A stretch of DNA of 64,000 nt, taken from contig NZ_JAGSGD010000001.1 of NCBI RefSeq assembly GCF_016772415.1, forward strand, positions 3,373,501 through 3,437,500, written 5' to 3'. Positions 1 through 8,057 of this stretch are shown here, piece by piece; position 1 is the first letter of the stretch, and each line of letters starts with the position of its first letter. Made by a program: the position numbers and the translations under genes. The notes beneath the pieces are model-generated. The model had not been told where the DNA came from. It did no database searches and saw nothing but the letters and a program-made list of their open reading frames with translations. This stretch comes from Phenylobacterium glaciei. Its GTDB lineage: Bacteria; Pseudomonadota; Alphaproteobacteria; Caulobacterales; Caulobacteraceae.

Positions 1-573
1 TTCGCGGTCGACCCCAGCGGCCTGCCCTTGGCGCTGCAGGTGGTGATCTATTTCTACGTCTACACCTTCTTCGACTATTGGACGCACAGACTCGACCACA
101 CCCGGTTCTTCTGGCCGATCCACCGCTACCACCACTCGGCGGAGGACTTCTGCGTCGTTACCTCGGCGCGGCAGCACCCGGCCACCTTCAGCGCCATCTT
201 CGTGATCAACCTGCCGCTGGCCATCCTGGGGGCGACGCCTTCGGTGATGATCTTTGTCAGCGTGGTGGTGACCACGGTGGGCTTCCTGATCCATTCGCAG
301 CTGCAGTCGGACTGGGGCTGGGTCGGCCGCTGGGTGATCCAGTCGCCCCTGCACCACCGCCTGCACCACAAGCTGGACATGACCTACCCCACCGGCCACT
401 TCGCCATGGCCCCGATCTGGGACCGGCTGTTCGGCACCTGGTATGGCGGCGCCAGGCGCGACCTGGTGATCGGCGTCAGCCAGCCCTACCGCCACGGCTT
501 CTGGATCGTGCCGGACCTGCTGCGGGACTACTGGCACTTCTGGTCGGGCTTCGTGATCAAGCGCACCGACTAA
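1..573 (+). CDS. Sterol desaturase / fatty acid hydroxylase family protein (5' truncated)
   Basis: The frame is open from base 1, so the gene begins before the window and about 190 C-terminal residues are seen. Histidine clusters typical of the membrane di-iron hydroxylase superfamily are visible: HRLDH, HRYHH and HHRLHH, separated by hydrophobic stretches. Such enzymes hydroxylate or desaturate lipid substrates at the inner membrane, but the substrate cannot be told here. A TTG at base 28 could be mistaken for a start, but the reading frame and the family pattern continue upstream of it. The end is sound; the start is missing. Confidence 0.85.
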   Translation, partial: FAVDPSGLPLALQVVIYFYVYTFFDYWTHRLDHTRFFWPIHRYHHSAEDFCVVTSARQHPATFSAIFVINLPLAILGATPSVMIFVSVVVTTVGFLIHSQLQSDWGWVGRWVIQSPLHHRLHHKLDMTYPTGHFAMAPIWDRLFGTWYGGARRDLVIGVSQPYRHGFWIVPDLLRDYWHFWSGFVIKRTD

Positions 574-677
574 GGACTCCGCCCGCGCGCGATGAGCGTG
601 TGTCAGCAGGCCGACGCAAGCGCTAGAACAGCTTCAGGCCTGCCGCGCCACGACGGGGGCAACGCCAGGAGCGCCCG

Positions 678-1634
678 ATGGCAACGACAGAGACCGAGTA
701 CCGCACCCACGGCTGGCACGAGCAGCTGCTGGCGCGCTGTGCGGGACAACCGCCCATCGCCACCGCTGTCGTCCATCCCTGCGATCCGACCAGCCTGCAG
801 GCCGCCGCCGAGGCCGCGTCGCTCGGCTTGATATCGCCGATCCTGGTGGGGCCCGAGGTGAAGATCCGGGCGGCAGCGGCTGCGGCCAAGACCGACATCT
901 CCAGCTTCCGGCTGGAGCCGACCCCCCATAGCCACGCCGCCGCCGCCCGCGGTGTCGCCCTGGTTCGCGCCGGCGAGGCTCAGCTGCTGATGAAGGGCTC
1001 GCTGCATACCGACGAGCTGATGGAGGCGGTCATGGACGCCCAGACCGGCCTGCGGACCGGCCGGCGGATCAGCCACGTCTACATCATGGACGTGCCCATG
1101 TACCCGCGGCCGCTGTTCATCACTGATGCGGCGATCAACATCGCTCCCACCCTGGAGGACAAGCGCGACATCGTCCAAAACGCCATCGACCTGGCCCATG
1201 TGCTGGGGGTGGAGCATCCCCGCGTCGCCATCCTGTCGGCCGTCGAGACGGTGACCTCCAAGCTGCAGTCGACCCTGGACGCCGCGGCCCTGTGCAAGAT
1301 GGCCGACCGGGGGCAGATCACCGGCGCTGTGCTCGACGGCCCGCTGGCCTTCGACAACGCCATCAGCCTCGAGGCCGCGAAGGACAAGGGCATCGTCTCG
1401 GAGGTGGCGGGCCGGGCCGACATCGTGGTCGTTCCGGACCTGGTCTCCGGCAATATCCTCGCCAAGCAGTTGACCTTCCTGGCCGGCGCCGACGCCGCCG
1501 GCGTCGTGCTGGGCGCCCGGGTCCCGATCATCCTGACCAGCCGGGCCGATGCGGAGAGCGCCCGTGTCGCATCCTGCGCGGTCGCCGTGCTGATGGCGCG
1601 CGCCGCCCAGACAGCCGGGAGGCCAGCGGCTTGA
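678..1634 (+). CDS. Phosphate acetyl/butyryltransferase family protein
   Basis: This 318-residue protein is a PTA_PTB-domain phosphotransacylase without the long N-terminal domains of enterobacterial Pta. Such enzymes convert acyl-CoA and phosphate to acyl phosphate and CoA. Family-like segments are LMKGSLHTDELM (about residue 110) and LDGPLAFDNAIS (about 220). An AGGAG lies 7 bases before the ATG. The stop overlaps the TTG start of the acetate kinase (TTGA), so the two are translationally coupled and probably form the acyl-CoA to acyl-phosphate to ATP route. Acetyl versus butyryl specificity is not decidable from sequence alone. Confidence 0.85.
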   Translation: MATTETEYRTHGWHEQLLARCAGQPPIATAVVHPCDPTSLQAAAEAASLGLISPILVGPEVKIRAAAAAAKTDISSFRLEPTPHSHAAAARGVALVRAGEAQLLMKGSLHTDELMEAVMDAQTGLRTGRRISHVYIMDVPMYPRPLFITDAAINIAPTLEDKRDIVQNAIDLAHVLGVEHPRVAILSAVETVTSKLQSTLDAAALCKMADRGQITGAVLDGPLAFDNAISLEAAKDKGIVSEVAGRADIVVVPDLVSGNILAKQLTFLAGADAAGVVLGARVPIILTSRADAESARVASCAVAVLMARAAQTAGRPAA

Positions 1635-2815
1635 GCGACGCCGTCCTCACCCTCAACGCCGGCTCATCCAGCCTGAAGTTCGCGCTCTACACGGTGGGGG
1701 GACCGGCGCCACGCCTGATGTCGCGGGGCCAGATCGAGGGTGTCGGAACCGCGCCGCATCTGGTGGCAAAGGGGCCTGACGGGGCGGTGTTGGCCGAGCG
1801 GCGCTGGACCGACGCAGACCTGGATCACGAAGCCTTCTTCGCCACGCTTCTGGCTTTCGTCGATGATCACCTCGGGGGAGATCGCCTGTGCGCGATCGGC
1901 CACCGCATCGTCCACGGCGGAGCCGACTTCTCCCGCCCGGTCCTCGTGGATGACCGGGTCCTGGCTCGCCTGGAGGTCCTCAGCCCGCTGGCGCCGCTCC
2001 ACCAACCTCACAACCTGGCTGCGGTGCGGCTCGCGCGGAGCGGCCGGCCCGGCCTGCCTCAGGTGGCCTGCTTCGACACTGCGTTCCATCATGGCCACGC
2101 CTCCGTGGTCACCCGCTTCGCCCTACCCCGGACCTGGCATGAGCAAGGCGTTCGCCGATACGGCTTCCACGGCCTTTCCTACGAATTCATCGCCGATGAG
2201 CTCCGTGGGCTTGATCCGGCATTGGCGGCCGGGCGGGTCATCGTCGCCCATCTCGGAAACGGCGCCAGCCTGTGCGCCATCCATGACGGCCGCAGCGTCG
2301 ACACCACCATGGGCTTCACGGCCCTGGACGGCCTGATGATGGGCACGCGGTGCGGAGCCCTGGACCCCGGCGTCATCCTCTATCTGCAGCAGCAGGGCCT
2401 GACGCCCGACGCGGTGCAGACACTCCTCTACGAACAGTCGGGCCTCCTGGGGGTCTCGGGCCTGTCGAGCGACATGCGGGTGCTGCTGGCCAGTCTCGAA
2501 CCCGCGGCGAAGGAGGCGGTGGAGCTGTTCGTGTATCGCATCGTTCGGGAAATCGGCGCCCTGGCCGCTTCCATGGGCGGCCTGGACGGCCTCGTCTTCA
2601 CCGCAGGCATCGGCGAGAACGCGCCGGCCATTCGCGCGGGCGTCGCCGAGCGCCTGGGCTGGACCGGCCTCACGCTTGACGGCGCGGCCAATCGCGCCGG
2701 ACAGGGCCTGGTCAGCGCCACCCAAAGCCGCCTGAAGGCTTGGGTCATCCCCACGGACGAAGAGATGATAATCGCCCGACACACGATGGAGGTCGTCGAA
2801 TCCGGGGGCGCCTAG
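1631..2815 (+). CDS. ackA: Acetate kinase
   Basis: The protein has 394 residues, normal for AckA. It interconverts acetyl phosphate plus ADP with acetate plus ATP in the cytoplasm. Visible ASKHA-fold motifs are LNAGSSSLKF near the N-terminus, GHRIVHGG (about 95), HLGNGASLCAI (about 200), a TTMGFTALDGLMMGTRCG segment after it and FTAGIGENA (about 320). I chose the TTG at 1631, which overlaps the upstream stop. The frame is open further upstream, but that part has no AckA similarity and lies inside the transacylase gene. Propionate or butyrate kinase activity is possible; the acetate kinase family call is firm. Confidence 0.9.
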   Translation: MSDAVLTLNAGSSSLKFALYTVGGPAPRLMSRGQIEGVGTAPHLVAKGPDGAVLAERRWTDADLDHEAFFATLLAFVDDHLGGDRLCAIGHRIVHGGADFSRPVLVDDRVLARLEVLSPLAPLHQPHNLAAVRLARSGRPGLPQVACFDTAFHHGHASVVTRFALPRTWHEQGVRRYGFHGLSYEFIADELRGLDPALAAGRVIVAHLGNGASLCAIHDGRSVDTTMGFTALDGLMMGTRCGALDPGVILYLQQQGLTPDAVQTLLYEQSGLLGVSGLSSDMRVLLASLEPAAKEAVELFVYRIVREIGALAASMGGLDGLVFTAGIGENAPAIRAGVAERLGWTGLTLDGAANRAGQGLVSATQSRLKAWVIPTDEEMIIARHTMEVVESGGA

Positions 2816-2827
2816 ATCCAGGAGTTT

Positions 2828-2866
2828 AGAGCCTGCTTCAGGCTTCGATAGAAGCCATCAGGCTCT
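2828..2866. repeat. Dispersed hairpin repeat, copy 1 of 2
   Basis: This 39-bp imperfect hairpin has outer arms AGAGCCTG and CAGGCTCT and an inner GGCTTC/GAAGCC stem. It recurs at 52451-52489 with only a few changes, and the shared similarity includes a GAGTTT just before it. Both copies lie between converging genes, here ackA and the tRNA-Leu. No T-run follows, so termination is only a possible role. Confidence 0.75.
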
Positions 2867-2904
2867 AGGCTGGGCCGGGATCTCCGGCTCCGCCAGACTC
2901 GATT

Positions 2905-2988
2905 TGGTGCCCCAGGTCGGACTCGAACCAACACGCCTCTCGGCAACAGATTTTGAGTCTGCCGCGTCTACCATTTCGCCACTGGGGC
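2905..2988 (-). tRNA. tRNA-Leu (anticodon CAA)
   Basis: The reverse strand folds as a class II tRNA. The acceptor arm GCCCCAG pairs with CTGGGGC and is followed by an encoded CCA. The anticodon loop is CTCAAAA with anticodon CAA, there is a long variable arm (TGCCGAGAGGCG), and the T-arm is GGTTCGAGTCC. It reads UUG leucine codons. Length with CCA is 84 nt. Confidence 0.95.
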
Positions 2989-3035
2989 TCCAGAGCGGCC
3001 GGCAATGTAGCGGCGAGACCTGCCGCCGCAAGCCG

Positions 3036-3416
3036 CTATTGCGCCGCGGCCTCATCCTCGTGGCGATTGAGGGCGGCGTGGGCGGCCAGCAGGATGTCGA
3101 CGGCGACGATGGCCCCCACCACGGCGGCGGCGGCCATGGCCGCGCCGCGCCTCGGGTTCTCGCGGCCCGTCGCCTTGGCCAGGGTGATCAGGTCCATGGC
3201 GTCGCCGCCGACCCGCAGCCAGAGCCACGGGCCCGGCCGCACCGGCGACAGCAGGCCCGCGCCCGCCGCGATTTCGCGGGCTCCGAAGGCGGCCACGGTC
3301 TCCTCGTCGGAGGTCAGGCCCACGAACCTGGCGAACGGACGGGGCGCGGCGACGGCGGCGAGACCGAGCCCCAGGCTGACGACGCCCAGGGCGCGCTTGA
3401 CGATGACCAGGTCCAA
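3036..3416 (-). CDS. Small membrane protein, DUF4267-like
   Basis: This 126-residue protein has about four hydrophobic segments and the sequence RALGVVSLGLGLAAVAAP near its start, then a conserved GAREIAAGAGLL. That layout resembles DUF4267-type or cyclase-associated small membrane proteins of unknown function. I chose the TTG at 3416 because GGAGG lies about 7 bases upstream. An earlier in-frame ATG at 3533 would place an arginine-rich, non-membrane leader over the Fur-like site. It is divergent from feoA. The family assignment is tentative. Confidence 0.7.
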   Translation of the reverse strand: MDLVIVKRALGVVSLGLGLAAVAAPRPFARFVGLTSDEETVAAFGAREIAAGAGLLSPVRPGPWLWLRVGGDAMDLITLAKATGRENPRRGAAMAAAAVVGAIVAVDILLAAHAALNRHEDEAAAQ

Positions 3417-3515
3417 GTCCGTTTCCTCCAGCTGTGGAGCAGCCAATTCCTGATCCCGCGCCCGGTTCCGGCGAGACGCTTCGCCGCAAGCGCACTCTCG
3501 ACGCGACATCATCCG

Positions 3516-3540
3516 AATGATAATCACTCGCAACGAGTGA
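3516..3540. promoter_or_regulatory. Fur-like operator upstream of feoAB
   Basis: An AATGATAATCACTCGCA stretch resembles alphaproteobacterial Fur boxes (GATAAT core). It overlaps a perfect 7-3-7 palindrome, TCACTCG/CGAGTGA (3524-3540), which ends 10 bases before the feoA start. Position and sequence fit iron repression of feoAB; binding is inferred. Confidence 0.6.
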
Positions 3541-3550
3541 GGGTGTCCGC

Positions 3551-3877
3551 ATGAACAATCTGTCGATGGACAGGGTGGCGATGGCCGAGACGATCCCCGA
3601 GGTCGGGATCACGGTTCGGCTAAGCGACGCCTCCGTCGGCGACCGGGGCGTCATCATCGACGTCCGCGCCGAGGATGACGGCAAGGACCACGGGGTCGAT
3701 ATCGAGGAACTGCAGCGCCGCCTGCTGGAGTTCGGCTTCGTCGAGGGCGCGCGGATCGAGGTGATCCACGAGGGCGCCATCGGCCACGACCCCATCGCCG
3801 TGCGGCTGGACGACATGCGCGTGGCCCTGCGCCGCCGCGACGCCGGCGACGTCATCATCCTGCTGGACCGCCCATGA
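3551..3877 (+). CDS. feoA: FeoA family protein, ferrous iron transport
   Basis: This 108-residue protein has an SH3-like FeoA domain in its second half (ELQRRLLEFGFVEGARIEV, then IGHDPIAVRLDDMRVALRR). FeoA is a small cytoplasmic partner of the FeoB Fe(II) permease. The roughly 45-residue N-terminal extension is longer than in the minimal 75-residue FeoA. A later start at Met6 or Met11 is possible. The stop overlaps the feoB ATG (ATGA), so the two are coupled. The Fur-like palindrome just upstream suggests induction under iron shortage. Confidence 0.9.
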   Translation: MNNLSMDRVAMAETIPEVGITVRLSDASVGDRGVIIDVRAEDDGKDHGVDIEELQRRLLEFGFVEGARIEVIHEGAIGHDPIAVRLDDMRVALRRRDAGDVIILLDRP

Positions 3878-5748
3878 CCGACGTCGCCCTGTCTCCGGCC
3901 CGGGTCGCCCTGGTGGGTAATCCCAATTCCGGCAAGACCGCGCTGTTCAACGCCCTCACCGGCGGCCGCCAGAAGGTAGCCAACTACGCGGGCGTCACCG
4001 TGGAACGGAAGGAAGGCACGGTCACCACCGCGTCGGGCCGCACGATCCACGTTCTCGACCTGCCGGGCACCTATTCCCTGCGCGCCCGCAGTCCCGACGA
4101 GGTGGTCACCCGTGACGCGGTGCTGGGCCAACTGGCCGGCGAGACTCCGCCCGACGTCATCGTCTGCGTGGCCGACGCCACCAACCTGCGGCTGGTGCTG
4201 CGGCTGATCCTGGAGCTCAAGCAGGTGGGCCGCCCGCTGGTGCTGGCGCTCAATATGTTCGACATCGCCCAGCGCCAAGGCCTGCGCATCGACCTGGAGG
4301 GTCTGGCCCGCGACATTGGCGCGCCCATCGTCACCACGGTGGCCACCCGCAAGCGTGGCATCGAGGAACTGGTGGCCCAGATCGACGCCACCACCCTGGA
4401 GGCCGCCGCCGCCGGGGCGCAGGACTGGCGCGAACCCGACGCCGGCGAGATCCGCGACGCGCACCGCGAGGCTCAGCGCCTTATGAAGGCCCACGTGCGG
4501 CCGCCAGAGCACCCCGACACCCTGACCGGCAAGGTCGACGCCGTCCTGCTGCACCCCGTCTGGGGCCTGCTCATCCTGTTCGCCCTGCTGCTGGTGATGT
4601 TCCAGGCGGTCTTCACCTGGGCCACGCCGCTGATGGACCTGATCGACGCCGGCATGACGGCGCTGGGCGGCCTCGTCGCCCTGGCGGTTCCTGAAGGCCT
4701 GGTCCGCAGCCTGCTGGTCGACGGCGTCATCGCCGGCGTCGGCAGCGTGCTGGTCTTCCTGCCCCAGATCCTGATCCTGTTCCTGTTCATCATCATGCTG
4801 GAGGACTCCGGCTACATGGCCCGGGCGGCCTTCCTGATGGACAAGATTATGGGCGGGGCGGGCCTGCATGGGCGCGCCTTCATCCCCCTGCTCTCCTCCT
4901 TCGCCTGCGCGATCCCCGGGATCATGTCGACGCGGGTGATCGACTCCAAGCGCGACCGGCTGACCACCATACTGGTGGCGCCGCTGATGACCTGTTCGGC
5001 TCGCATCCCGGTCTACACCCTGATCATCGGGGCCGTCGTCCCGGCCAGGGTCGTGGGCGGGGTGTTCAGCCTGCAGGGCCTGGTGATGTTCGCCCTCTAT
5101 GCGGCGGGGATCTTCTCGGCGCTGGGGGTATCCTTCGTGATGCGGCGCTTCTTCTGGCGGGGGGTCAGTGAGCCCTTCATGATGGAGCTGCCCACCTACA
5201 AGAAGCCCGACCCCACCAACGTGGCCCGCAACCTGCTGCTGCGCGGCCAGATCTTCATGAGCCGGGCCGGGCGGATCATCCTGCCGCTGATGGTGTTGGT
5301 CTGGTTCCTGTCCACCTTCCCCTATGCGCCCGTGGGCGCCACCGCGCCGGCCATCGACTACAGCTTCGCCGGCATGATCGGCCACTTCATCCAGCCGGTC
5401 CTGGCCCCCATCGGCTTCAACTGGCAGATGTCGGTGGCCCTGGTCCCCGGCATGGCGGCGCGCGAGGTCGCGGTGGCGGCGCTGGGCACCGTCTACGCGG
5501 TGGGCGACGCCGATCAGGCCAGCGGCGGCCTGGCGGCCAAGCTGGCCCAGCAGTGGTCCCTGGCCTCGGGCCTGTCGTTCCTGGCTTGGTACGTCTTCGC
5601 CCCGCAGTGCGTGGCGACGCTCGGGGTCGTGAAGCGCGAGACCAATAGCTGGGTCTGGCCCACGGTCATGTTCGCCTACATGATCGCGCTGGCCTACATC
5701 GCCGCCCTGATCGTCTATCAGGTCACGGTGGCGCTCGGCGGCGGGTAG
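3874..5748 (+). CDS. feoB: Ferrous iron transporter B
   Basis: This 624-residue protein has an N-terminal GTPase domain with G1 GNPNSGKT (about 14-21), the YAGVTVE switch, G3 DLPGTYSL and NMFD in place of G4 NKxD. The membrane part carries two Gate-like regions, including CSARIPVY and the EDSGYMARAAFLMD segment. It imports Fe(II) across the inner membrane under low iron or low oxygen. It follows feoA directly with a 4-base overlap. The length suits alphaproteobacterial FeoB, which has a shorter C-terminal part than E. coli FeoB (773 residues). Confidence 0.95.
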   Translation: MTDVALSPARVALVGNPNSGKTALFNALTGGRQKVANYAGVTVERKEGTVTTASGRTIHVLDLPGTYSLRARSPDEVVTRDAVLGQLAGETPPDVIVCVADATNLRLVLRLILELKQVGRPLVLALNMFDIAQRQGLRIDLEGLARDIGAPIVTTVATRKRGIEELVAQIDATTLEAAAAGAQDWREPDAGEIRDAHREAQRLMKAHVRPPEHPDTLTGKVDAVLLHPVWGLLILFALLLVMFQAVFTWATPLMDLIDAGMTALGGLVALAVPEGLVRSLLVDGVIAGVGSVLVFLPQILILFLFIIMLEDSGYMARAAFLMDKIMGGAGLHGRAFIPLLSSFACAIPGIMSTRVIDSKRDRLTTILVAPLMTCSARIPVYTLIIGAVVPARVVGGVFSLQGLVMFALYAAGIFSALGVSFVMRRFFWRGVSEPFMMELPTYKKPDPTNVARNLLLRGQIFMSRAGRIILPLMVLVWFLSTFPYAPVGATAPAIDYSFAGMIGHFIQPVLAPIGFNWQMSVALVPGMAAREVAVAALGTVYAVGDADQASGGLAAKLAQQWSLASGLSFLAWYVFAPQCVATLGVVKRETNSWVWPTVMFAYMIALAYIAALIVYQVTVALGGG

Positions 5749-5832
5749 AACGTCGCAAACACAAGTTAAGCGTGAGCTTTAACGACGCGATAAACGGCCT
5801 GCGCGCAACCTCCGCCTATGGGAGGCGTGATC

Positions 5833-6144
5833 ATGGAAAAGATCCAGACCGAACGGCGGCGCAAGCCACGACCCAAGACCAGCGCGGAGGCCGTGGCCGA
5901 GCGCATTCGACAGACCCTGCTGATGTTTGGCGGCGAGGCGCACCGCCGGGAGGTCATCATGCAGATGGCCCGCGACTCCGGCCTCGACGTCCGCAACATC
6001 CCCGAGGAGCTGGAGACCACGGTCATCACCAGCTTCGAGGCGGCCTGGGCCGATGCCGAGCAGCGCGAGACCTTCGGCTTCACCCTGCGGTTCGGCGAAG
6101 GCTCCCACCGTTGGGGCGTCCGGATGCCGGAGACGGCGCACTAG
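5833..6144 (+). CDS. Hypothetical protein, lysine/arginine-rich N-terminus
   Basis: The 103-residue protein starts MEKIQTERRRKPRPK and continues as a predicted helical domain (AEAVAERIRQTLLMFGGEAHRREVIMQMA). I do not recognise a family. I chose the ATG at 5833 because GGAGG sits 8 bases before it; the in-frame ATG at 5818 lies ahead of that ribosome site. It converges on marR, with a repeat and a long palindrome in between. The basic tail and helical body would fit a nucleic-acid-binding or regulatory protein, but this is only a guess. Confidence 0.65.
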   Translation: MEKIQTERRRKPRPKTSAEAVAERIRQTLLMFGGEAHRREVIMQMARDSGLDVRNIPEELETTVITSFEAAWADAEQRETFGFTLRFGEGSHRWGVRMPETAH

Positions 6145-6192
6145 AGCGGGATGCCAAAAAGTGGGAACCGGTTTTTCGCGTCGATCCCGCTC
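6144..6192. repeat. Dispersed GAGCGGGAT palindromic repeat, copy 1
   Basis: A 49-bp element has terminal arms GAGCGGGAT and ATCCCGCTC around an AAAAGTGGGAACCGGTTTT core. The same design and length recur at 40545-40593, and a diverged inverted copy lies at 51850-51898. The core matches a repeat known across Rhizobiales and Caulobacterales intergenic regions. Confidence 0.75.
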
Positions 6193-6206
6193 CAGATATA
6201 AGCAGC

Positions 6207-6252
6207 GATCACGTTTCATGATTTGGATCGAACGATCCAAATCATCGTGATC
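6207..6252. repeat. Long perfect hairpin between converging genes
   Basis: TGATTTGGATCG (6219-6230) and CGATCCAAATCA (6233-6244) form a perfect 12-bp stem with a 2-base loop. It is enclosed by an outer GATCACG/CGTGATC pair (6207-6213, 6246-6252). It overlaps the marR stop codon. It may stop transcripts from both sides, or form part of the adjacent mosaic repeat. Confidence 0.7.
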
Positions 6253-6748
6253 TGTGCGTAGGCGCGCCGTCGCCGGCGAGCGCGTTGGCCGCGCTCTGCA
6301 GGCGGTTCAGCAGCCGCTTGAGCAGCAACACCTCGTCGGGCGCGAGCCCTGAGATCAGCGCCGCCTCATAGGCGAGCGCCAGAGGTGCGATCTCGGCATG
6401 CAGCCGCGTCCCCTCAAGGGTCAGAGCCACGACGTGCGACCGGCCATCGGCATGGTGGTCGGAGCGTTCCAGCAGGCGGCGCTTGAACAACCCCTGGGCC
6501 GCGCGGCTCACCGTCACCTTGTCCATGCCGGTGCGCGCCACGATGGCGCCCTGGGTCAGGCCGCCATCCTCCGCCAGCACGCAGATCAACCGCCACTGCG
6601 GAATGGTCAGGGCAAACCGGTCCTCATAGGCCCGGGCGATCAGGCCTGAGACCGCGTTGGAGGCCACCGACAACCGGTAGGGCAGATAGGCGTCCAGCTT
6701 CAGCCCGGTGGCGGCCGCGGTATCGGTGGGCTGGGACTGAACCGTCAT
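6242..6748 (-). CDS. MarR family transcriptional regulator of the tyrosine degradation operon
   Basis: This 168-residue protein has the MarR winged-helix layout: a dimerisation helix at each end and the core TIPQWRLICVLAEDGGLTQGAIVARTGMDKVTVSRAAQGLFKRRLLERSDHHADGR, split here as helix-turn-helix (about 50-95) then wing. MarR proteins are usually dimeric repressors released by an aromatic ligand. It is the last gene of the hppD-to-marR operon and overlaps the fumarylacetoacetase stop by 4 bases. The natural inference is autoregulation through a palindrome upstream of hppD (11355-11368). Confidence 0.88.
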   Translation of the reverse strand: MTVQSQPTDTAAATGLKLDAYLPYRLSVASNAVSGLIARAYEDRFALTIPQWRLICVLAEDGGLTQGAIVARTGMDKVTVSRAAQGLFKRRLLERSDHHADGRSHVVALTLEGTRLHAEIAPLALAYEAALISGLAPDEVLLLKRLLNRLQSAANALAGDGAPTHRSR

Positions 6749-7752
6749 CTGGCCGCGACCTCCTGTTCGATGGCGCCGAAGATGGAGTGGCGGCGGGCGT
6801 CGCGCATTTCAACCCGCACGCGATCTCCGGCCTTGAGGAACGGGGTCTTTGGCGCGCCATGGGCCAGGGTTTCGATGGTCCGCAACTCCGCGAGGCAGGA
6901 ATAGCCTACACCACCTTCGGCCACCGATTTCCCTGGACCGCCGTCGGGGCCGCGATTCGAGACGGTGCCCGAGCCGACGATCGCGCCGGCCCCCAGAGCG
7001 CGGGTCTTCGCGGCATGGGCGATCAGGGTCCCGAAGTCGAAGGTCATGTCGACGCCGGCGTCGGCCTCGCCCAGCGGCTTGCCGTTGAGCTCCACCTCCA
7101 GGGCTCCGGAGAGCCGGCCGTCCTTCCAGGCGTCGCCGAGGCTGTCGGGGGTCACCGCCACCGGCGAGAAGGATGAGGCGGGCTTGGACTGGAAGAAGCC
7201 GAAGTTCTTCGCCAGCTCGTCGGGGATCAGGTTCCGCAGTGACACGTCATTGGCCAACATCACCAAGCGGACGGCGGCCAGCGCCTCCTCGCGGCTCGCC
7301 CCTTGCGGCACGTCACCGGTGATCACCGCGATCTCGCCCTCCATGTCGCAGCCCCAGGCCTCGTCGGCCAGCGGGATGGGATCACGCGGGGCAAGGAAGC
7401 CGTCGGAACCGCCCTGGTACATCAGGGGATCGGTCCAGAAGCTGGCGGGCATCTCGGCGCCTCGCGCCTTCCGCACCAGCTCCACGTGGTTCACATAGGC
7501 CGAGCCGTCCGCCCACTGATAGGCGCGCGGCAGGGGGCTCTCAGCGTCGTGCTCGTGGAAGCGCACCCGCGGGATCGAACCGTGGTCCAGGCTCTCGGCC
7601 AAGCCCTTTAGCAACGGCTCGCACCGCTCCCAGTCGTCGAGGGCCGCCTGCAGGGTGGGCGCGATATTGGTCGCCTCCACACACCAGGCCAGGTCGCTGG
7701 ACACCACCACGAGGCGTCCATCACGCCCCCACTTCAGTGAAGCGAGCTTCAT
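6745..7752 (-). CDS. Fumarylacetoacetase-type hydrolase
   Basis: The 335-residue protein belongs to the FAH family. It carries the metal-site segment GCDMEGEIAVITGD (about 195) and the C-terminal GAIVGSGTVSNRG and GYSCLAELR motifs. In this operon it should cleave fumarylacetoacetate to fumarate and acetoacetate, the last step of homogentisate breakdown. It is shorter than the mammalian enzyme (about 420) but of the usual length for the bacterial form. Starts and stops overlap by 4 bases with both neighbours. No maleylacetoacetate isomerase gene is seen in the operon, so that gene must lie elsewhere or the step is glutathione-independent. Confidence 0.88.
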   Translation of the reverse strand: MKLASLKWGRDGRLVVVSSDLAWCVEATNIAPTLQAALDDWERCEPLLKGLAESLDHGSIPRVRFHEHDAESPLPRAYQWADGSAYVNHVELVRKARGAEMPASFWTDPLMYQGGSDGFLAPRDPIPLADEAWGCDMEGEIAVITGDVPQGASREEALAAVRLVMLANDVSLRNLIPDELAKNFGFFQSKPASSFSPVAVTPDSLGDAWKDGRLSGALEVELNGKPLGEADAGVDMTFDFGTLIAHAAKTRALGAGAIVGSGTVSNRGPDGGPGKSVAEGGVGYSCLAELRTIETLAHGAPKTPFLKAGDRVRVEMRDARRHSIFGAIEQEVAAR

Positions 7753-8057
7753 TCCTGGTCTCCCATCATTTCTGTTTTCGTTGAATCGCGGCGCGGGATG
7801 ACGCGGGTCAGGCGGACCCCACGCTCATAGGCTTCCGGCTGGTAGACGATGACCTCGACGCAGATGTCGCCCTTGGGCTCGTCGACCCAGAGGTAATTTC
7901 GCTCAAACTGGGCGGAGCGGCCGGCGGGCGTGAAGCCTTCGTAGGTGTCGCCCCAGGGGGTGACCTGGGACAGGTCCCGCCAGCCCAGTTCACAGGCTCT
8001 TGCCAGTTCTTCCTCGGCGGCGTCCGCCAAATCCTGCTGGCGGTCGACGCTGGGCAT
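7749..8057 (-). CDS. Small conserved protein within the homogentisate operon
   Basis: The 102-residue protein has an acidic helical start (LADAAEEELARACELGWRDL) and a beta-rich rest (WGDTYEGFTPAGRSAQFERNYLW, then ICVEVIVYQPEAYERGVRLTR). I recognise no named family. It lies between hmgA and the fumarylacetoacetase, overlaps the latter by 4 bases, and its ATG directly abuts the stop of a 21-codon mini-ORF. Position implies a role in tyrosine catabolism, for instance as an accessory or scaffold protein; the function is unknown. Confidence 0.75.
   Translation of the reverse strand: MPSVDRQQDLADAAEEELARACELGWRDLSQVTPWGDTYEGFTPAGRSAQFERNYLWVDEPKGDICVEVIVYQPEAYERGVRLTRVIPRRDSTKTEMMGDQE

Noticed and set aside
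3052..5385. A 777-codon open frame on the reverse strand opposite feoB
   Set aside because: It is antisense to clear feoA and feoB, rich in Gly/Arg/His/Gln, and matches no family; a product of high GC.
5770..5795. TTAA...TTAAC pattern resembling a CtrA site before the gene at 5833
   Set aside because: The two TTAA halves are 9 bases apart; the CtrA consensus needs 7.
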